Assembly (NCBI GenBank): GCA_045589235.1
Contig: JAZNOR010000092.1
Span: 1-31,240 of the forward strand
DNA: 31,240 nucleotides
Direction of reading: 5' to 3'
Source of the DNA: RGIG7332 sp045589235
GTDB taxonomy: Bacteria; Bacillota; Clostridia; Oscillospirales; JAAYXM01
Under the pieces are notes generated by a model that was not told where the DNA came from, did no database searches, and worked only from the letters and a program-made list of their open reading frames with translations. Each line of letters starts with the position of its first letter. Position 1 is the first letter of the stretch. Shown here piece by piece: positions 15,201-23,312 of this stretch. The position numbers and the translations under genes are program-made.

Positions 15201-16040
15201 CTTACCTGTATCGTAGCCGTTACCGTCATCAACGCCCCAGTTCGGCTCGTCTTCGGTATTCTTTTCCGGATAGAGAACATTTTTAAGGTATCCGTCTTTG
15301 CCTGCAGCCACAAGCAAGTCGTTTTTAGCTTTGGCAACAGCAGGATCAAACTTTCCTGTTTCGCCGCTGCCCAATGCATAATAGCCACCAAAGTCATTTG
15401 AAGGGAAACTGCGGCGGCATGCGGAACACTGAACCTTCCACGGGTTTTCCAGCGCATCAATTATCCAGCCGCTTTTGCTCATTATGTCCTCGCCACAGTA
15501 GCGGCAAAGACGATAGTTCGGGTCGTTCTTCCACCACTGACCACGAGTAAGTTCCTGAGAAGTGACAAGATTCCAAATTTCCTCATAACGGTCAACAACC
15601 TTGTCGCCTTCTTCGACCGCTTTATCGCGTGCAGCTTTTGCCCAGTCGTATTTTTTCAAATTTTCACTTCTGTTTGCAAGCTTTTCCTCAGTGTAGATAC
15701 TACTGCGCTTTTTAACCGGACCTGCAACAATCTGAATTTCCTGCGCATCATCGTTTGATGTTACCGAAATTGTTGCAAGACCTGCTTTTTTTGCAGTAAC
15801 TTTACCGTTTGCATCAACAGTTGCAATAGTGGTGTCAGAGCTTGTAAAGCTCGAACCGTATGTTGCACCCGTAATGTTCGCACTTTCGCCTACTGCAATT
15901 GCAGAATTCCCGTTGTCAAGAGAAATTCCTGCAGGTGCCATTATAAGCTTAACATCTTCTTCCTGTGCAAATGCAGGGGTTAAGCTTACAAAAATGGCGC
16001 TCGCAAGTACAAGTGCTAGAATTTTTGTAACTTTTTTCAT
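12279..16040 (-). CDS. Secreted heparinase II/III-like polysaccharide lyase with BIG2 domain
   Basis: A 1253-residue secreted protein. A signal peptide (MKKVTKILALVLASAIF...AFA, cut near residue 25) is followed by a bacterial Ig-like domain (about 33-105, SSDTTIATVDANGKVTAKKAG is typical BIG2). A helical linker follows, then a four-cysteine knuckle (CRYC 179-182, CSAC 205-208). The large middle is an alpha-toroid plus beta-sandwich of the heparinase II/III or alginate-lyase type: the motif FGHGHYDTLNLGVIAYG at about 676-692, then DMAPDLGNPDY and TPMAHNTVTV, corresponds to the conserved His/Tyr region. The last 250 residues look like two beta domains. No LPXTG anchor or SLH repeats are seen, so it is probably released. 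The ATG follows AGGAGGG. Likely substrate: an acidic polysaccharide of mucus, plant or host matrix; exact target unknown. Confidence 0.82.
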   Translation of the reverse strand: MKKVTKILALVLASAIFVSLTPAFAQEEDVKLIMAPAGISLDNGNSAIAVGESANITGATYGSSFTSSDTTIATVDANGKVTAKKAGLATISVTSNDDAQEIQIVAGPVKKRSSIYTEEKLANRSENLKKYDWAKAARDKAVEEGDKVVDRYEEIWNLVTSQELTRGQWWKNDPNYRLCRYCGEDIMSKSGWIIDALENPWKVQCSACRRSFPSNDFGGYYALGSGETGKFDPAVAKAKNDLLVAAGKDGYLKNVLYPEKNTEDEPNWGVDDGNGYDTGKYYTGEYSSIKEVHVYIPLYNESGVWWGTWNANKGGVIPRSLHALREAYVYTGDEKYGIAGAIILDRVADVYHEMHLKEEWMPYLNSDGGTGVGKVVGRIGDYTIAVNLSQAYDAFWPAMDNPKVIDFLSEKAERYNMENTKTSADLIRYNCDNGILRSIRQGIYDLEIKGNVGYPQMVMAYAGVVLDTFPETAEWIDWIFEPSATGMKGEKGNFYTTMVNTVDRDGWGNEAAPGYNTVWMNAFSTVADILLGYKDTYSSANLYEHPKYRQALEAISKLTLAGKYVPNIGDTGQFAKPMQIANANVLISAWGAGVKDINIARLIYNLKGGDLSGINGGIFSADPYASRNEIQAIIDEHGTVVQNPSLNLTGYGLAMFRDGEVKPNGEDTQRSFWMYYGKNFGHGHYDTLNLGVIAYGIDMAPDLGNPDYKTIDCNRITWVNTPMAHNTVTVMSKDGANYQNYIANQMLVGDPYHFDDSGKVKVMDVDAPEFYDETKIFRRTVVSVDATDDVSYAVDFFRVKGGNDHIYNFHAQAEEISVDIPMTAQTNEKGQFVGSYAGPDAPYGIDPLWNNDWETPLKYPTGFTWLKNVYRAANPESATISADFKIKDYFDVLPGEQNLHLKLTMLNTDLTEFAYADTRPPLANGAPELIKQIMARRQGKNLDSFYTAVIEPYKDSAYIMGVKEVPMVATSGKSEKNDIARAVKVTLKGGREDYIVYSTNKNITYTVDDKFDFAGFVGVVTYEDGKLSPSYTYLNDGTKLCGNEYEDSLTGIVCDFTKEMVRENVITVDFNGNVDVDSLAGNYIYIDNGGDKTSDFNGAYLIESANVNAKDKGKVDLNIGLVTTIRSYKDATDASKGYVYNIAKSNRFEIPLAHTSAPEADFDVVANTSSKAGTVEVEVSFNKFDKVDVEKYGLYVYADGKASLAVNAEDGESLKQADGKFTVTLDKKKNMQVLPFVVVNGKSYFGDICVINK

Positions 16041-16066
16041 AAATAACCCTCCTATACCTAATATAA

Positions 16067-16072
16067 ATTATA
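16067..16072 (-). promoter_or_regulatory. Possible -10 box of the heparinase-like gene
   Basis: Minus strand TATAAT about 27 bases upstream of the start codon. The region at -35 is A-rich without a good hexamer (TTGCAT is only seven bases away). No terminator is visible after ribF, so some transcription may also come from the ribF operon. Confidence 0.35.
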
Positions 16073-16128
16073 TACTTTTATGCAAGTTTTTTCTTTGGTA
16101 TAATACGGTGATTTATAGGTCAAATACG

Positions 16129-17016
16129 TTATTTTAATATTTCCAGTGATTTTTTAATATCTGACTCTATAGCATGTTTAAGTGCATCTAAGCTTTCGAA
16201 TTTTTGTTCTTTCCGTAACATATCAATAAATTCAATTGCAATTTTTTTACCATATAGATCGCCACTGAAATCTATTATATACGTTTCAGCACGCGGAATG
16301 TTATCGCTCTTTACAGATGGGCGTATGCCAACATTTGTAACTCCATAATAGACTTTACCGTCTATATGCACGCGTGTTGCATAAACGCCAAAGAGCGGAA
16401 TACAAGCGTTCTCGGCAAAGCGTTGATTTATTGTGGGTATGCCGATACTGCGCCCAAGTGCCGCACCGTGCTCGACAGGTGCTAACATAAAATGATTGTG
16501 CCCCAAAAACTTTGTGGCAGATTTCATATCACCCTGTTCAATAAATGAACGAATCAGGCTTGAACTTATCGTTTTTTCATCAAGCTCAACGCGGTTTACA
16601 ATATCGCAAGCAATATTTAAACGGTTGCACAAAGCGGCTAGCTTTTCACCGTCGCCTTCTCCTTTATAACCAAAACGAAAGTCAAAACCTACAACAAAAT
16701 GGCACGCGTTAAATCTATCAATCAAAATGCTTTTAACAAACTTATCCCACGGAAGCGATGCGCAAGATGTATTAAATTCAATCGGCAGCATTTCATCAAT
16801 GCCGTAAAAATGCTTCATAAGGAGAGCGCGTTCATCTGCCGTGTTTATGAGCGGCACTGATGCGCCGGAGACAACGCCGGCCGGGTGGCGATCAAAAAGA
16901 AGCGCAGAAGATATTAAATTTTTACTCTCGGCGAGCTCTTTTGTTTTTTTGAGCAGGGCGCCATGGCCTAAGTGCACGCCGTCAAAAAAACCGAGGGAGA
17001 CAATCTTCTTTTGCAT
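16129..17016 (-). CDS. ribF: Bifunctional riboflavin kinase/FAD synthetase
   Basis: Makes FMN from riboflavin and then FAD. The 295-residue protein has the nucleotidyltransferase domain first: SLGFFDGVHLGHGALL (7-22), HPAGVV, then VVGFDFRFGYKGEGD and the SSSLIRSFIEQGD motif. The C-terminal flavokinase domain has GRSIGIPTIN, FGVYATRVHIDGKVYYGVTNVGIRPS and AETYIIDFSGDLYG. The ATG lies one base after the truB stop and shares GAGGTG with the last truB codons, so the two are coupled. It is the last gene of the rimP-infB operon, a common Gram-positive position. No clear terminator follows. Confidence 0.95.
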   Translation of the reverse strand: MQKKIVSLGFFDGVHLGHGALLKKTKELAESKNLISSALLFDRHPAGVVSGASVPLINTADERALLMKHFYGIDEMLPIEFNTSCASLPWDKFVKSILIDRFNACHFVVGFDFRFGYKGEGDGEKLAALCNRLNIACDIVNRVELDEKTISSSLIRSFIEQGDMKSATKFLGHNHFMLAPVEHGAALGRSIGIPTINQRFAENACIPLFGVYATRVHIDGKVYYGVTNVGIRPSVKSDNIPRAETYIIDFSGDLYGKKIAIEFIDMLRKEQKFESLDALKHAIESDIKKSLEILK

Positions 17017-17017
17017 A

Positions 17018-17884
17018 TTACACCTCGAAAAAGCTTTTAATTGTTTTTAAAAAATTCTTTTTATCACGTGATACAACCTCGGCGAGCATTAAAAATTCAC
17101 CGTTTTCATCGTATACACGAAAAATCCCGCTTTCAAGATTAGTTCTCACTTCGGCGCCGTTGCGCGCTTTTTTTGCACCTTTTTCATTGATTGTAACGCT
17201 TGGGTATTCGCTAAAAAGCATGTCGACAGGGGAGAGGAGAGTCTCGCCTTTTTCCTGAATTTCTTCAATAGTATGTGCATCACAGAGCTTAAAGTTTCCG
17301 GACTGCAATCTGCAAAGGGAAGTGAGTGTTGCACCGCAACCGAGTTTTTCGCCAATATCAGCGCAAACTGTGCGGATATATGTGCCCTTGGATACAGATA
17401 AAACCAGCGTTGCAAAGGGCGGTGAAAATTCCTCAATTTCAATTGAATATACGGTTATTTTGCGTGATTTGCGTTCAACCTCAACACCGTCGCGTGCAAG
17501 TTCGTAGAGCTTTTTACCACCGATTTTTATAGCGGAATACATCGGCGGAATTTGTTCAATTTCACCGATTTGCGAATTAACAGCAGACAAAAATTCATCG
17601 CGCGTTACATTAACATCGCATTCATTTGTAACCTCGCCTGTTATATCCTGCGTATCGGTGGTAATACCGAGCTTTAGCTGCGCTCGGTATACCTTATCAT
17701 GCCCCGTTGCATACTCAACCGCGCGTGTTGCACGCCCGATAAAAACGGGAAGCACACCTGTTGCCATCGGGTCTAAAGTTCCTGAATGGCCGATTCTCCG
17801 CGTTTTATATATTCCGCGAAGCTTTGCGACAACATCGTGAGATGTAAAGTCCTTCGGTTTATTTACAATAACGATACCGTTCAT
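17018..17884 (-). CDS. truB: tRNA pseudouridine(55) synthase
   Basis: Converts U55 in the T-loop of tRNA to pseudouridine. The 288-residue length is normal. GIVIVNKPKDFTSHDVV opens the fold, and GHSGTLDPMATGVLPV (32-47) holds the catalytic Asp38. YRAQLKLGITTDTQDITGE and SKGTYIRTVCADIGEKLGCG follow. A small PUA-like tail (about 230-288) closes it. The start overlaps the nrnA stop by four bases (ATGA) and has GGAGAA upstream. Confidence 0.96.
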   Translation of the reverse strand: MNGIVIVNKPKDFTSHDVVAKLRGIYKTRRIGHSGTLDPMATGVLPVFIGRATRAVEYATGHDKVYRAQLKLGITTDTQDITGEVTNECDVNVTRDEFLSAVNSQIGEIEQIPPMYSAIKIGGKKLYELARDGVEVERKSRKITVYSIEIEEFSPPFATLVLSVSKGTYIRTVCADIGEKLGCGATLTSLCRLQSGNFKLCDAHTIEEIQEKGETLLSPVDMLFSEYPSVTINEKGAKKARNGAEVRTNLESGIFRVYDENGEFLMLAEVVSRDKKNFLKTIKSFFEV

Positions 17885-18828
17885 TTGCTTTTCTCCATAA
17901 GTGCAGAAATGATTTTTTCTTCAACTTCAATCGGCGTGCCGAAAATTGTTGCGCCTGCAGCACGAATATGACCGCCACCTCCGAAGATTGCGCAAATTTC
18001 AGCCGCGTTAAACTTATCAGAAGAACGCATTGAAATTTTGCAGGAGTCACCTTTTTCGCGTATCAGAATACCCAATTCAACTCCTTCAACAGAACGGGCG
18101 AGCGCAGAGATATTATCCAAATCATCTTCGGTTGCATCTGCATCTGCAATATCACTGTTGCGCAGTCTCATAACAGCAACCGCACCATTTAAATAAAAAT
18201 TCATTCCCGAAATGAGCTTTGCTTCAATTTTAAGGCGTGCACGTGATTTTTCAACAAAAAATACGCGGTGCATATCATCAAAATTGAGGGGATATTTATA
18301 AATCTCAGCGGCAATTTCATGTGTACGCGCGGTCGTGTTTGCATTTAAAAAACACGATGTATCTGTAGAGATTGCGATATAACAAGCCATTGCAATCTCG
18401 GTGCTAACTTCTGCATTAAGTGCACGGGTAATATTCCAAATAATTTCGCCACATGCGGCAGAACCGCCCTCAACATAGGTTTTATTTGCAAATTCGCGAT
18501 GAGAAATATGGTGGTCAATTGCCAAATTAACCTTGTCTGCAGATTCAGAGAAATCACTTGCAATCATATCAGGTGCCGCAATGTCAACCGCTATAACATA
18601 GTCAAATGCAAAACTTTCGTCTGCAATAAGCGGGGAAGTCATTGAAGCAAATCTCGGTGTGATGCTGGAGTTTTGCATAATATATGCACATTTTCCTGCT
18701 GCACGAAGTGAAAGGCACAAAGCGGATGCCGAACCAAGAGTATCACCATCGGGATTTTTGTGAGTCAATATTAAAAAATTATTGTTGTTTTTAAGTTCAT
18801 TTAACACCAAATCAAAGGAGATTTTCAT
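17881..18828 (-). CDS. nrnA: DHH/DHHA1 family phosphoesterase NrnA (nanoRNase / pAp phosphatase type)
   Basis: A 315-residue phosphoesterase that degrades short RNA oligonucleotides and, in many species, pAp. It may also act on cyclic dinucleotide products. The DHH domain shows THKNPDGDT (His23, Asp27, Asp29), VDIAAPD (Asp82), IDHHISH (Asp105-His106-His107) and STDTSC (Asp156). The DHHA1 domain has FGGGGHIRAAGA (282-293). It sits between rbfA and truB, as in many Firmicutes. The ATG follows AAGGAAG. A hairpin with no T tract separates it from rbfA. Confidence 0.93.
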   Translation of the reverse strand: MKISFDLVLNELKNNNNFLILTHKNPDGDTLGSASALCLSLRAAGKCAYIMQNSSITPRFASMTSPLIADESFAFDYVIAVDIAAPDMIASDFSESADKVNLAIDHHISHREFANKTYVEGGSAACGEIIWNITRALNAEVSTEIAMACYIAISTDTSCFLNANTTARTHEIAAEIYKYPLNFDDMHRVFFVEKSRARLKIEAKLISGMNFYLNGAVAVMRLRNSDIADADATEDDLDNISALARSVEGVELGILIREKGDSCKISMRSSDKFNAAEICAIFGGGGHIRAAGATIFGTPIEVEEKIISALMEKSK

Positions 18829-18850
18829 ATCACAACTTCCTTTTAAAGAT

Positions 18851-18879
18851 ATCTCCCTGCTTGGCTTTGGCAGGGAGAT
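18851..18879 (-). repeat. Hairpin in the rbfA-nrnA gap
   Basis: ATCTCCCTGC - nine-base loop - GCAGGGAGAT, a perfect 10-bp GC-containing stem in the 57-base gap between rbfA and nrnA. On the minus strand it is followed by ATCTTTAAAAGG, not a proper T tract, so it is more likely a partial attenuator or RNA processing and stability element than a full terminator. Confidence 0.6.
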
Positions 18880-18885
18880 AGTGTT

Positions 18886-19233
18886 TTATTTTTTGTCAAG
18901 TCCTTCAAGTAACTCCATAATGTGAGCGCCGTGAGTGATTGAATCATCGGGCGCAAAATAAAGTTCGGGAGTATAGCGAAGATTAAGACGCGCAGATAGC
19001 TCGCGACGCAGAAAGCCTGCGGCGGACTTAAGACCGCGAACGCAGTCAGAGAGAGCCTTTTCGTCGCCAAGAACACTGATGAAAATTTTAGCATAGCGCA
19101 TATCCGGAGTTGCCTCAACACGTGTAATACTTACCATGGCGCCGGTTACTCGCGGATCTTTGAGTGTTCGCATAACATTACTGAGCTCGCGCATTATTTC
19201 TTCATTTATTCTACCTAATCTGTTACTTGCCAT
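18886..19233 (-). CDS. rbfA: Ribosome-binding factor A
   Basis: A 115-residue KH-fold protein that binds the 30S subunit during 16S rRNA maturation. Typical features: RLGRINEEIMRELSNVMRTLKDPRV at the start, VSITRVEATPDMRYAKIFISV in the middle and LNLRYTPELYFAPDDSITHG at the end. The ATG follows AGGAGA. It lies ten bases after the infB stop, the standard arrangement. Confidence 0.96.
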   Translation of the reverse strand: MASNRLGRINEEIMRELSNVMRTLKDPRVTGAMVSITRVEATPDMRYAKIFISVLGDEKALSDCVRGLKSAAGFLRRELSARLNLRYTPELYFAPDDSITHGAHIMELLEGLDKK

Positions 19234-19243
19234 TTTAAGTCTC

Positions 19244-21538
19244 CTAATCCTTGACTTCTACCATTTCGAAGGCTTCGATAATATCGCCTTCTTTAATATC
19301 ATTAAACTTCTCAATGTTTAAGCCACACTCAAAGTTTGATGCGACTTCCTTTGCATCATCCTTGAAGCGCTTGAGAGATGCAAGTTCGCCCTCGTGGATA
19401 ACGATACCGTCACGGACAACGCGAACCTGACTGTTGCGAGTGAGCTTACCGTCTGTTACATAGCAACCTGCAATGGTGCCGATTTTTGAAACCTTAAAGG
19501 TCTGACGGATTTCTGCGTGACCGATGACTTCTTCCTTAAACTTCGGAGCAAGAAGCCCCTTCATAGCGGCCTGCATTTCCTCAATACAATCGTAGATAAT
19601 GCGATACATACGCATATCAATGCCCAAACGAGTCGCCTCGGCAGATGCGTTACTATCAGGACGAACGTTAAATCCAACAACGATTGCATTTGAAGCGGAA
19701 GCGAGCATAATGTCAGACTCATTAACGCCACCAACTGCAGAGTGAATAACGCGAACGCGAACCTCTTCGTTTGAAAGCTTTTCAAGGGATGCTTTAACTG
19801 CTTCTGCAGAACCCTGAACGTCTGCCTTAACGATGATGTTAAGCTCCTTCATTTCACCTTGCTGAATCTGGCTGAAGAGGTCATCAAGAGAAATCTTCTG
19901 ACCAACATGTTTGTTGGCTTCTTGCTTTTCATCATGCTTTCGCTGCTCAACGAGCTCACGAGCCATACGTTCATCTTCAACTGCGTGGAATGAATCGCCT
20001 GCATTCGGAACTTCAGATAGACCGATAATCTCAACCGGAACTGACGGACCTGCAGCCTTAAGCTGTCTGCCCTTGTCGTCTGTCATTGCGCGAACGCGAC
20101 CAACGGATGTTCCGGCAATAATGATGTCACCTGCATTTAGTGTACCGTTCTGAACGAGCATGGTAGCAACAGGACCGCGACCGCGATCAAGCTTTGCTTC
20201 AATAACGGTACCTGATGCACGGCGGTTCGGGTTTGCGCGAAGTTCCTGCATATCTGCAGTGAGGATAACCATCTCAAGAAGGTTATCAATACCGTCACCG
20301 CGTTTTGCAGAAATCGGGCAAACGATTGTGCTACCGCCCCATTCCTCAGGGATAAGCTCATACTCTGTGAGCTGCTGCATAATTCTATCAGGATTAGCTG
20401 CTTCTTTATCCATCTTGTTAACAGCAACGACAATCGGAATCTCTGCAGCTTTTGCGTGGTTAATAGCTTCGATAGTTTGCGGCATGATACCGTCATCTGC
20501 CGCAACAACTAAGATTGCAACGTCGGTTACTTGAGCACCGCGAGCGCGCATTGAAGTAAATGCGGCATGGCCCGGAGTGTCAAGGAATGTAATGTCGCGA
20601 TCATTTATATTAACGCGGTAAGCACCAATATGTTGTGTAATACCACCTGCTTCGCCTGAAACAACGTTTGTTTTGCGGATAGCGTCGAGAAGTGAAGTTT
20701 TACCATGGTCAACGTGACCCATAACAACAACGACCGGATCACGTGGCAATAAATCGGTTTCGCTATCTTCACTTACGTCAATTAAGCGTTCTTCGATTGT
20801 GATGATAACTTCCTTTTCAACCTTGCATCCCATATCCATTGCAATAAGAGCCGCTGTATCGTAGTCGATTACCTCGGAAACTGATGCCATAACACCCATT
20901 TTAATGAGCTCTTTAACAACATCGGCACCTGTTCTTTTCATTCGGCTTGCAAGCTCGCCAACGGAGATTTCATCCGGAATCATAACCTTAAGCGGAGTCT
21001 TCTTAGCTACCTGCTCCTGCAGTCGGCGCATCTTATCCTGCTCCTCCTGGCGGCGCTTATTACTCTGCTGCTGATTACGGTTTTTATTTTTGAATTTTTC
21101 CATTCCCTGTTTCATGCGCTTAGCACTTTCGGGAACTAAGTTATCGATGCGCTCATCATATTTTGAAAGATCAACTGAAGATACGCGCGTGTCCAAATGG
21201 TGAACGGTTGTGATTTTACCACTCTTTTTCGGAGCGTCTTCCTTCTTTTCGGTTGCGGGTTCAGCCTTCTCAGAAGCTTTACTCTTTTCTTTTTTTGGAG
21301 CGTCTTCTTTCGCAGGAGCTTCACCTGCAGGAGAAGCTTCGCTCATAAGCTTTTCAAAGCTCTCAACCTGATTTCTCTGTGTGATTACATCAAAAATCAG
21401 ATTTAGTTCAGCTTCTGTAAGTACCTGCATATGATTTTTCGGAGTTGTAAGAAATTCGGTCATTATATCGGTAACAACCTTTGAGGTGAGGCCGAAATCC
21501 TTTGCCACCTCGTGCACTCTATATTTTACTAAACTCAA
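19244..21538 (-). CDS. infB: Translation initiation factor IF-2 (TTG start)
   Basis: The GTPase that places initiator tRNA on the 30S subunit. It has 764 residues. An N-terminal IF2_N helix (VHEVAKDFGLTSKVVTDIM) is followed by a lysine/alanine/glutamate-rich linker (about 68-180) and a second IF2_N segment (185-220). The G domain has GHVDHGKT (274-281), DTPGH (320-324) and NKMD (374-377), and the remaining domains run to the C-terminus. The start codon is TTG (21536-21538), with GGAGGTGG six bases upstream; no ATG or GTG start fits better. The ylxQ gene ends 15 bases before it. Confidence 0.97.
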   Translation of the reverse strand: MSLVKYRVHEVAKDFGLTSKVVTDIMTEFLTTPKNHMQVLTEAELNLIFDVITQRNQVESFEKLMSEASPAGEAPAKEDAPKKEKSKASEKAEPATEKKEDAPKKSGKITTVHHLDTRVSSVDLSKYDERIDNLVPESAKRMKQGMEKFKNKNRNQQQSNKRRQEEQDKMRRLQEQVAKKTPLKVMIPDEISVGELASRMKRTGADVVKELIKMGVMASVSEVIDYDTAALIAMDMGCKVEKEVIITIEERLIDVSEDSETDLLPRDPVVVVMGHVDHGKTSLLDAIRKTNVVSGEAGGITQHIGAYRVNINDRDITFLDTPGHAAFTSMRARGAQVTDVAILVVAADDGIMPQTIEAINHAKAAEIPIVVAVNKMDKEAANPDRIMQQLTEYELIPEEWGGSTIVCPISAKRGDGIDNLLEMVILTADMQELRANPNRRASGTVIEAKLDRGRGPVATMLVQNGTLNAGDIIIAGTSVGRVRAMTDDKGRQLKAAGPSVPVEIIGLSEVPNAGDSFHAVEDERMARELVEQRKHDEKQEANKHVGQKISLDDLFSQIQQGEMKELNIIVKADVQGSAEAVKASLEKLSNEEVRVRVIHSAVGGVNESDIMLASASNAIVVGFNVRPDSNASAEATRLGIDMRMYRIIYDCIEEMQAAMKGLLAPKFKEEVIGHAEIRQTFKVSKIGTIAGCYVTDGKLTRNSQVRVVRDGIVIHEGELASLKRFKDDAKEVASNFECGLNIEKFNDIKEGDIIEAFEMVEVKD

Positions 21539-21553
21539 TATAAGCCACCTCCA

Positions 21554-21937
21554 TTATTTCTTGCGGGAATCTTTTTTTAATTTGCGTTTTTTTGCCCTTA
21601 CCGCAAGGGCGGAAAGTGTTTCCGAAACGTTTTGATAATCCGGATTTTCTGCACTTAATTTCTCGGCAACCGCCGCCGCGATTCCGATATCCAAAATAGC
21701 AAGCTGTGCACATGTTGCGCGGCCGATAAGTGCGCCAAGCTCGTTTTTTGTAATAGAAAGCGGCAGGTGGGGAACACCTGAACTTTCAGCAAAATTTACA
21801 ACACGTTCTGTTGCATCGCTTGCAGTGCATATTGCGCGGGCTTTTTTATCGCGAACGGCAAGGGATGTCATATCTTCACCGTATGCAAGTTTACCCGCAC
21901 GTCGCGCGAGACCTAAGAGACCAAATGCGTTATTCAT
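21554..21937 (-). CDS. ylxQ: L7Ae-family ribosomal protein-like YlxQ
   Basis: A 127-residue protein of the L7Ae/L30e/Gadd45 fold, usually annotated as YlxQ or a ribosomal L7A family protein, a predicted kink-turn RNA binder. The start LLGLARRAGKLAYGEDMT is typical, followed by KARAICTASDATER and a lysine-rich tail (VRAKKRKLKKDSRKK). The start lies inside the end of ylxR (8-base overlap), so translation is coupled. It sits between ylxR and infB as in Bacillus. Confidence 0.92.
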   Translation of the reverse strand: MNNAFGLLGLARRAGKLAYGEDMTSLAVRDKKARAICTASDATERVVNFAESSGVPHLPLSITKNELGALIGRATCAQLAILDIGIAAAVAEKLSAENPDYQNVSETLSALAVRAKKRKLKKDSRKK

Positions 21938-22205
21938 TTTCCTCCTCCATTTCGCGCGATAGATTTAAATAAACCTCATCGGGAATACGGCAGGAAAAGG
22001 CACGCTCAAGTGCGCGGGATTTCTGCGCTTTTTTAAGACATTCATCCGAGTGGCAAAGGTAAGCACCGCGCCCGGGCTTTTTGCCTTTGAAATCCAGCGA
22101 AATATCACCTTCGGGGGATTTTACAACTCGGATAAGCTCTCGTTTTTCAAACATTGTTCTGCAACCGACACATTGACGATGCGGAACCTTTTTCTGCAAT
22201 GACAT
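21930..22205 (-). CDS. ylxR: YlxR/RnpM family RNA-binding protein
   Basis: A 91-residue basic protein with the family signature RQCVGCRTMFEKRELIRVV at the start and KKPGRGAYLCHSDECLKKA in the middle. The B. subtilis homologue is a nucleoid- and RNA-binding protein that has been linked to RNase P (RnpM). The ATG follows GAGGC. It lies between nusA and ylxQ and overlaps the latter by eight bases. Confidence 0.94.
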   Translation of the reverse strand: MSLQKKVPHRQCVGCRTMFEKRELIRVVKSPEGDISLDFKGKKPGRGAYLCHSDECLKKAQKSRALERAFSCRIPDEVYLNLSREMEEENE

Positions 22206-22227
22206 TTAAATGCCTCGTTTCTAAAAG

Positions 22228-23280
22228 TTATATAGCACTTTCCGGTTTAATGTCGATTTTATAACCGGTAAGCTTTGCTGCAAGACGAGCGTTCTGACCC
22301 TCGCGACCGATTGCGAGTGAAAGCTGTGAATCGGGAACGATTACGTTGCAGGTGTGAGAATCGGTATCAGCTGTAACTGAGATAACCTCACTCGGTGAAA
22401 GAGCCGCTGCAATAAATTCCTCCGGATTTTCAGAATACTGTATAATATCAATCTTTTCGCCGCGGAGCTCATCGACAATAGCTGCAACGCGGTTACCGCG
22501 CGGGCCAACGCAAGCGCCAATCGGGTCAACATTTTCATCTGTTGAGTAAACGGCAATCTTTGTGCGGCTGCCTGCCTCACGAACAATTGCGCGAACTTCA
22601 ACCGTGCCATCGTGAATTTCAGGAACTTCGGTTTCGAAAAGACGGCGTACAAGCCCCGGATGTGTTCTCGAAATTAAAACCTGCGGACCACGTGGAGTCT
22701 TCTTAACTTCAACGACGTAAATTTTAATGCGGTCACCCTCTGTAAACTGTTCGCTCGGTACCTGTTCACCGGCTGCGAGGAAGGCCTCGCTTGTTTCACC
22801 GGAGGTGTTAACCTCTAAAACGATACCTCCGTTTCTCGGGTCGAACTTGCTTACTTTGGCATCTAAAATTTCATGCTCTTTTGAGGTGAATTCCTGGTAA
22901 TACATTCCGCGCTCAGCTTCGCGGATAGCCTGAATAATAACCTGCTTTGCAGTTTGCGCTGCGATGCGGCCAAACTTCTGCGTGTCAACCGGAACATCAA
23001 CTACACCGCCGATTACCGAACGGGCTCTGATTTTCTTAGCATCCTCAAGAGAAATCTGAGACTCTAAATCCTCCGGAGTTTCCATTACATCGCGGCGGAT
23101 ATACATACGAAGCTCTCCACGTTTATTATCTGTGTCAATGATGATGCGCTCATCCTCAACCTCGTGGTCACGCTTATATGCAGTTATAAGAGCCTGGGTG
23201 ATTTTTTCAATCATATACTCTCGGGAAATGCCCTTTTCCTTCTCAAGAAGGTCAATGGATTTAAAGAATTCTGCGTTCAT
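22228..23280 (-). CDS. nusA: Transcription termination/antitermination factor NusA
   Basis: Binds RNA polymerase and nascent RNA and modulates pausing and termination. The 350-residue length is that of Gram-positive NusA without the C-terminal acidic repeats of E. coli. Order: N-terminal polymerase-binding domain (1-125), S1 domain (about 135-200), then two KH domains with GACVGPRGNRVAAIVDELRG and a second GREGQNARLAAKLTGYKID near the end. The ATG follows AAGGGAG with a rather long spacing. It lies between rimP and ylxR. Confidence 0.97.
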   Translation of the reverse strand: MNAEFFKSIDLLEKEKGISREYMIEKITQALITAYKRDHEVEDERIIIDTDNKRGELRMYIRRDVMETPEDLESQISLEDAKKIRARSVIGGVVDVPVDTQKFGRIAAQTAKQVIIQAIREAERGMYYQEFTSKEHEILDAKVSKFDPRNGGIVLEVNTSGETSEAFLAAGEQVPSEQFTEGDRIKIYVVEVKKTPRGPQVLISRTHPGLVRRLFETEVPEIHDGTVEVRAIVREAGSRTKIAVYSTDENVDPIGACVGPRGNRVAAIVDELRGEKIDIIQYSENPEEFIAAALSPSEVISVTADTDSHTCNVIVPDSQLSLAIGREGQNARLAAKLTGYKIDIKPESAI

Positions 23281-23312
23281 GATTTCAAATTACTCCCTTA
23301 CAATATTATTTT

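Noticed and set aside
16080..16128. TATAAT on the plus strand (about 16096-16101) as a promoter
   Set aside because: It points into the antisense side of ribF with no gene downstream and no good -35 hexamer.
20160..20534. Long open frames antisense to infB
   Set aside because: They are a by-product of infB codon use; no ribosome site or protein family is recognisable.
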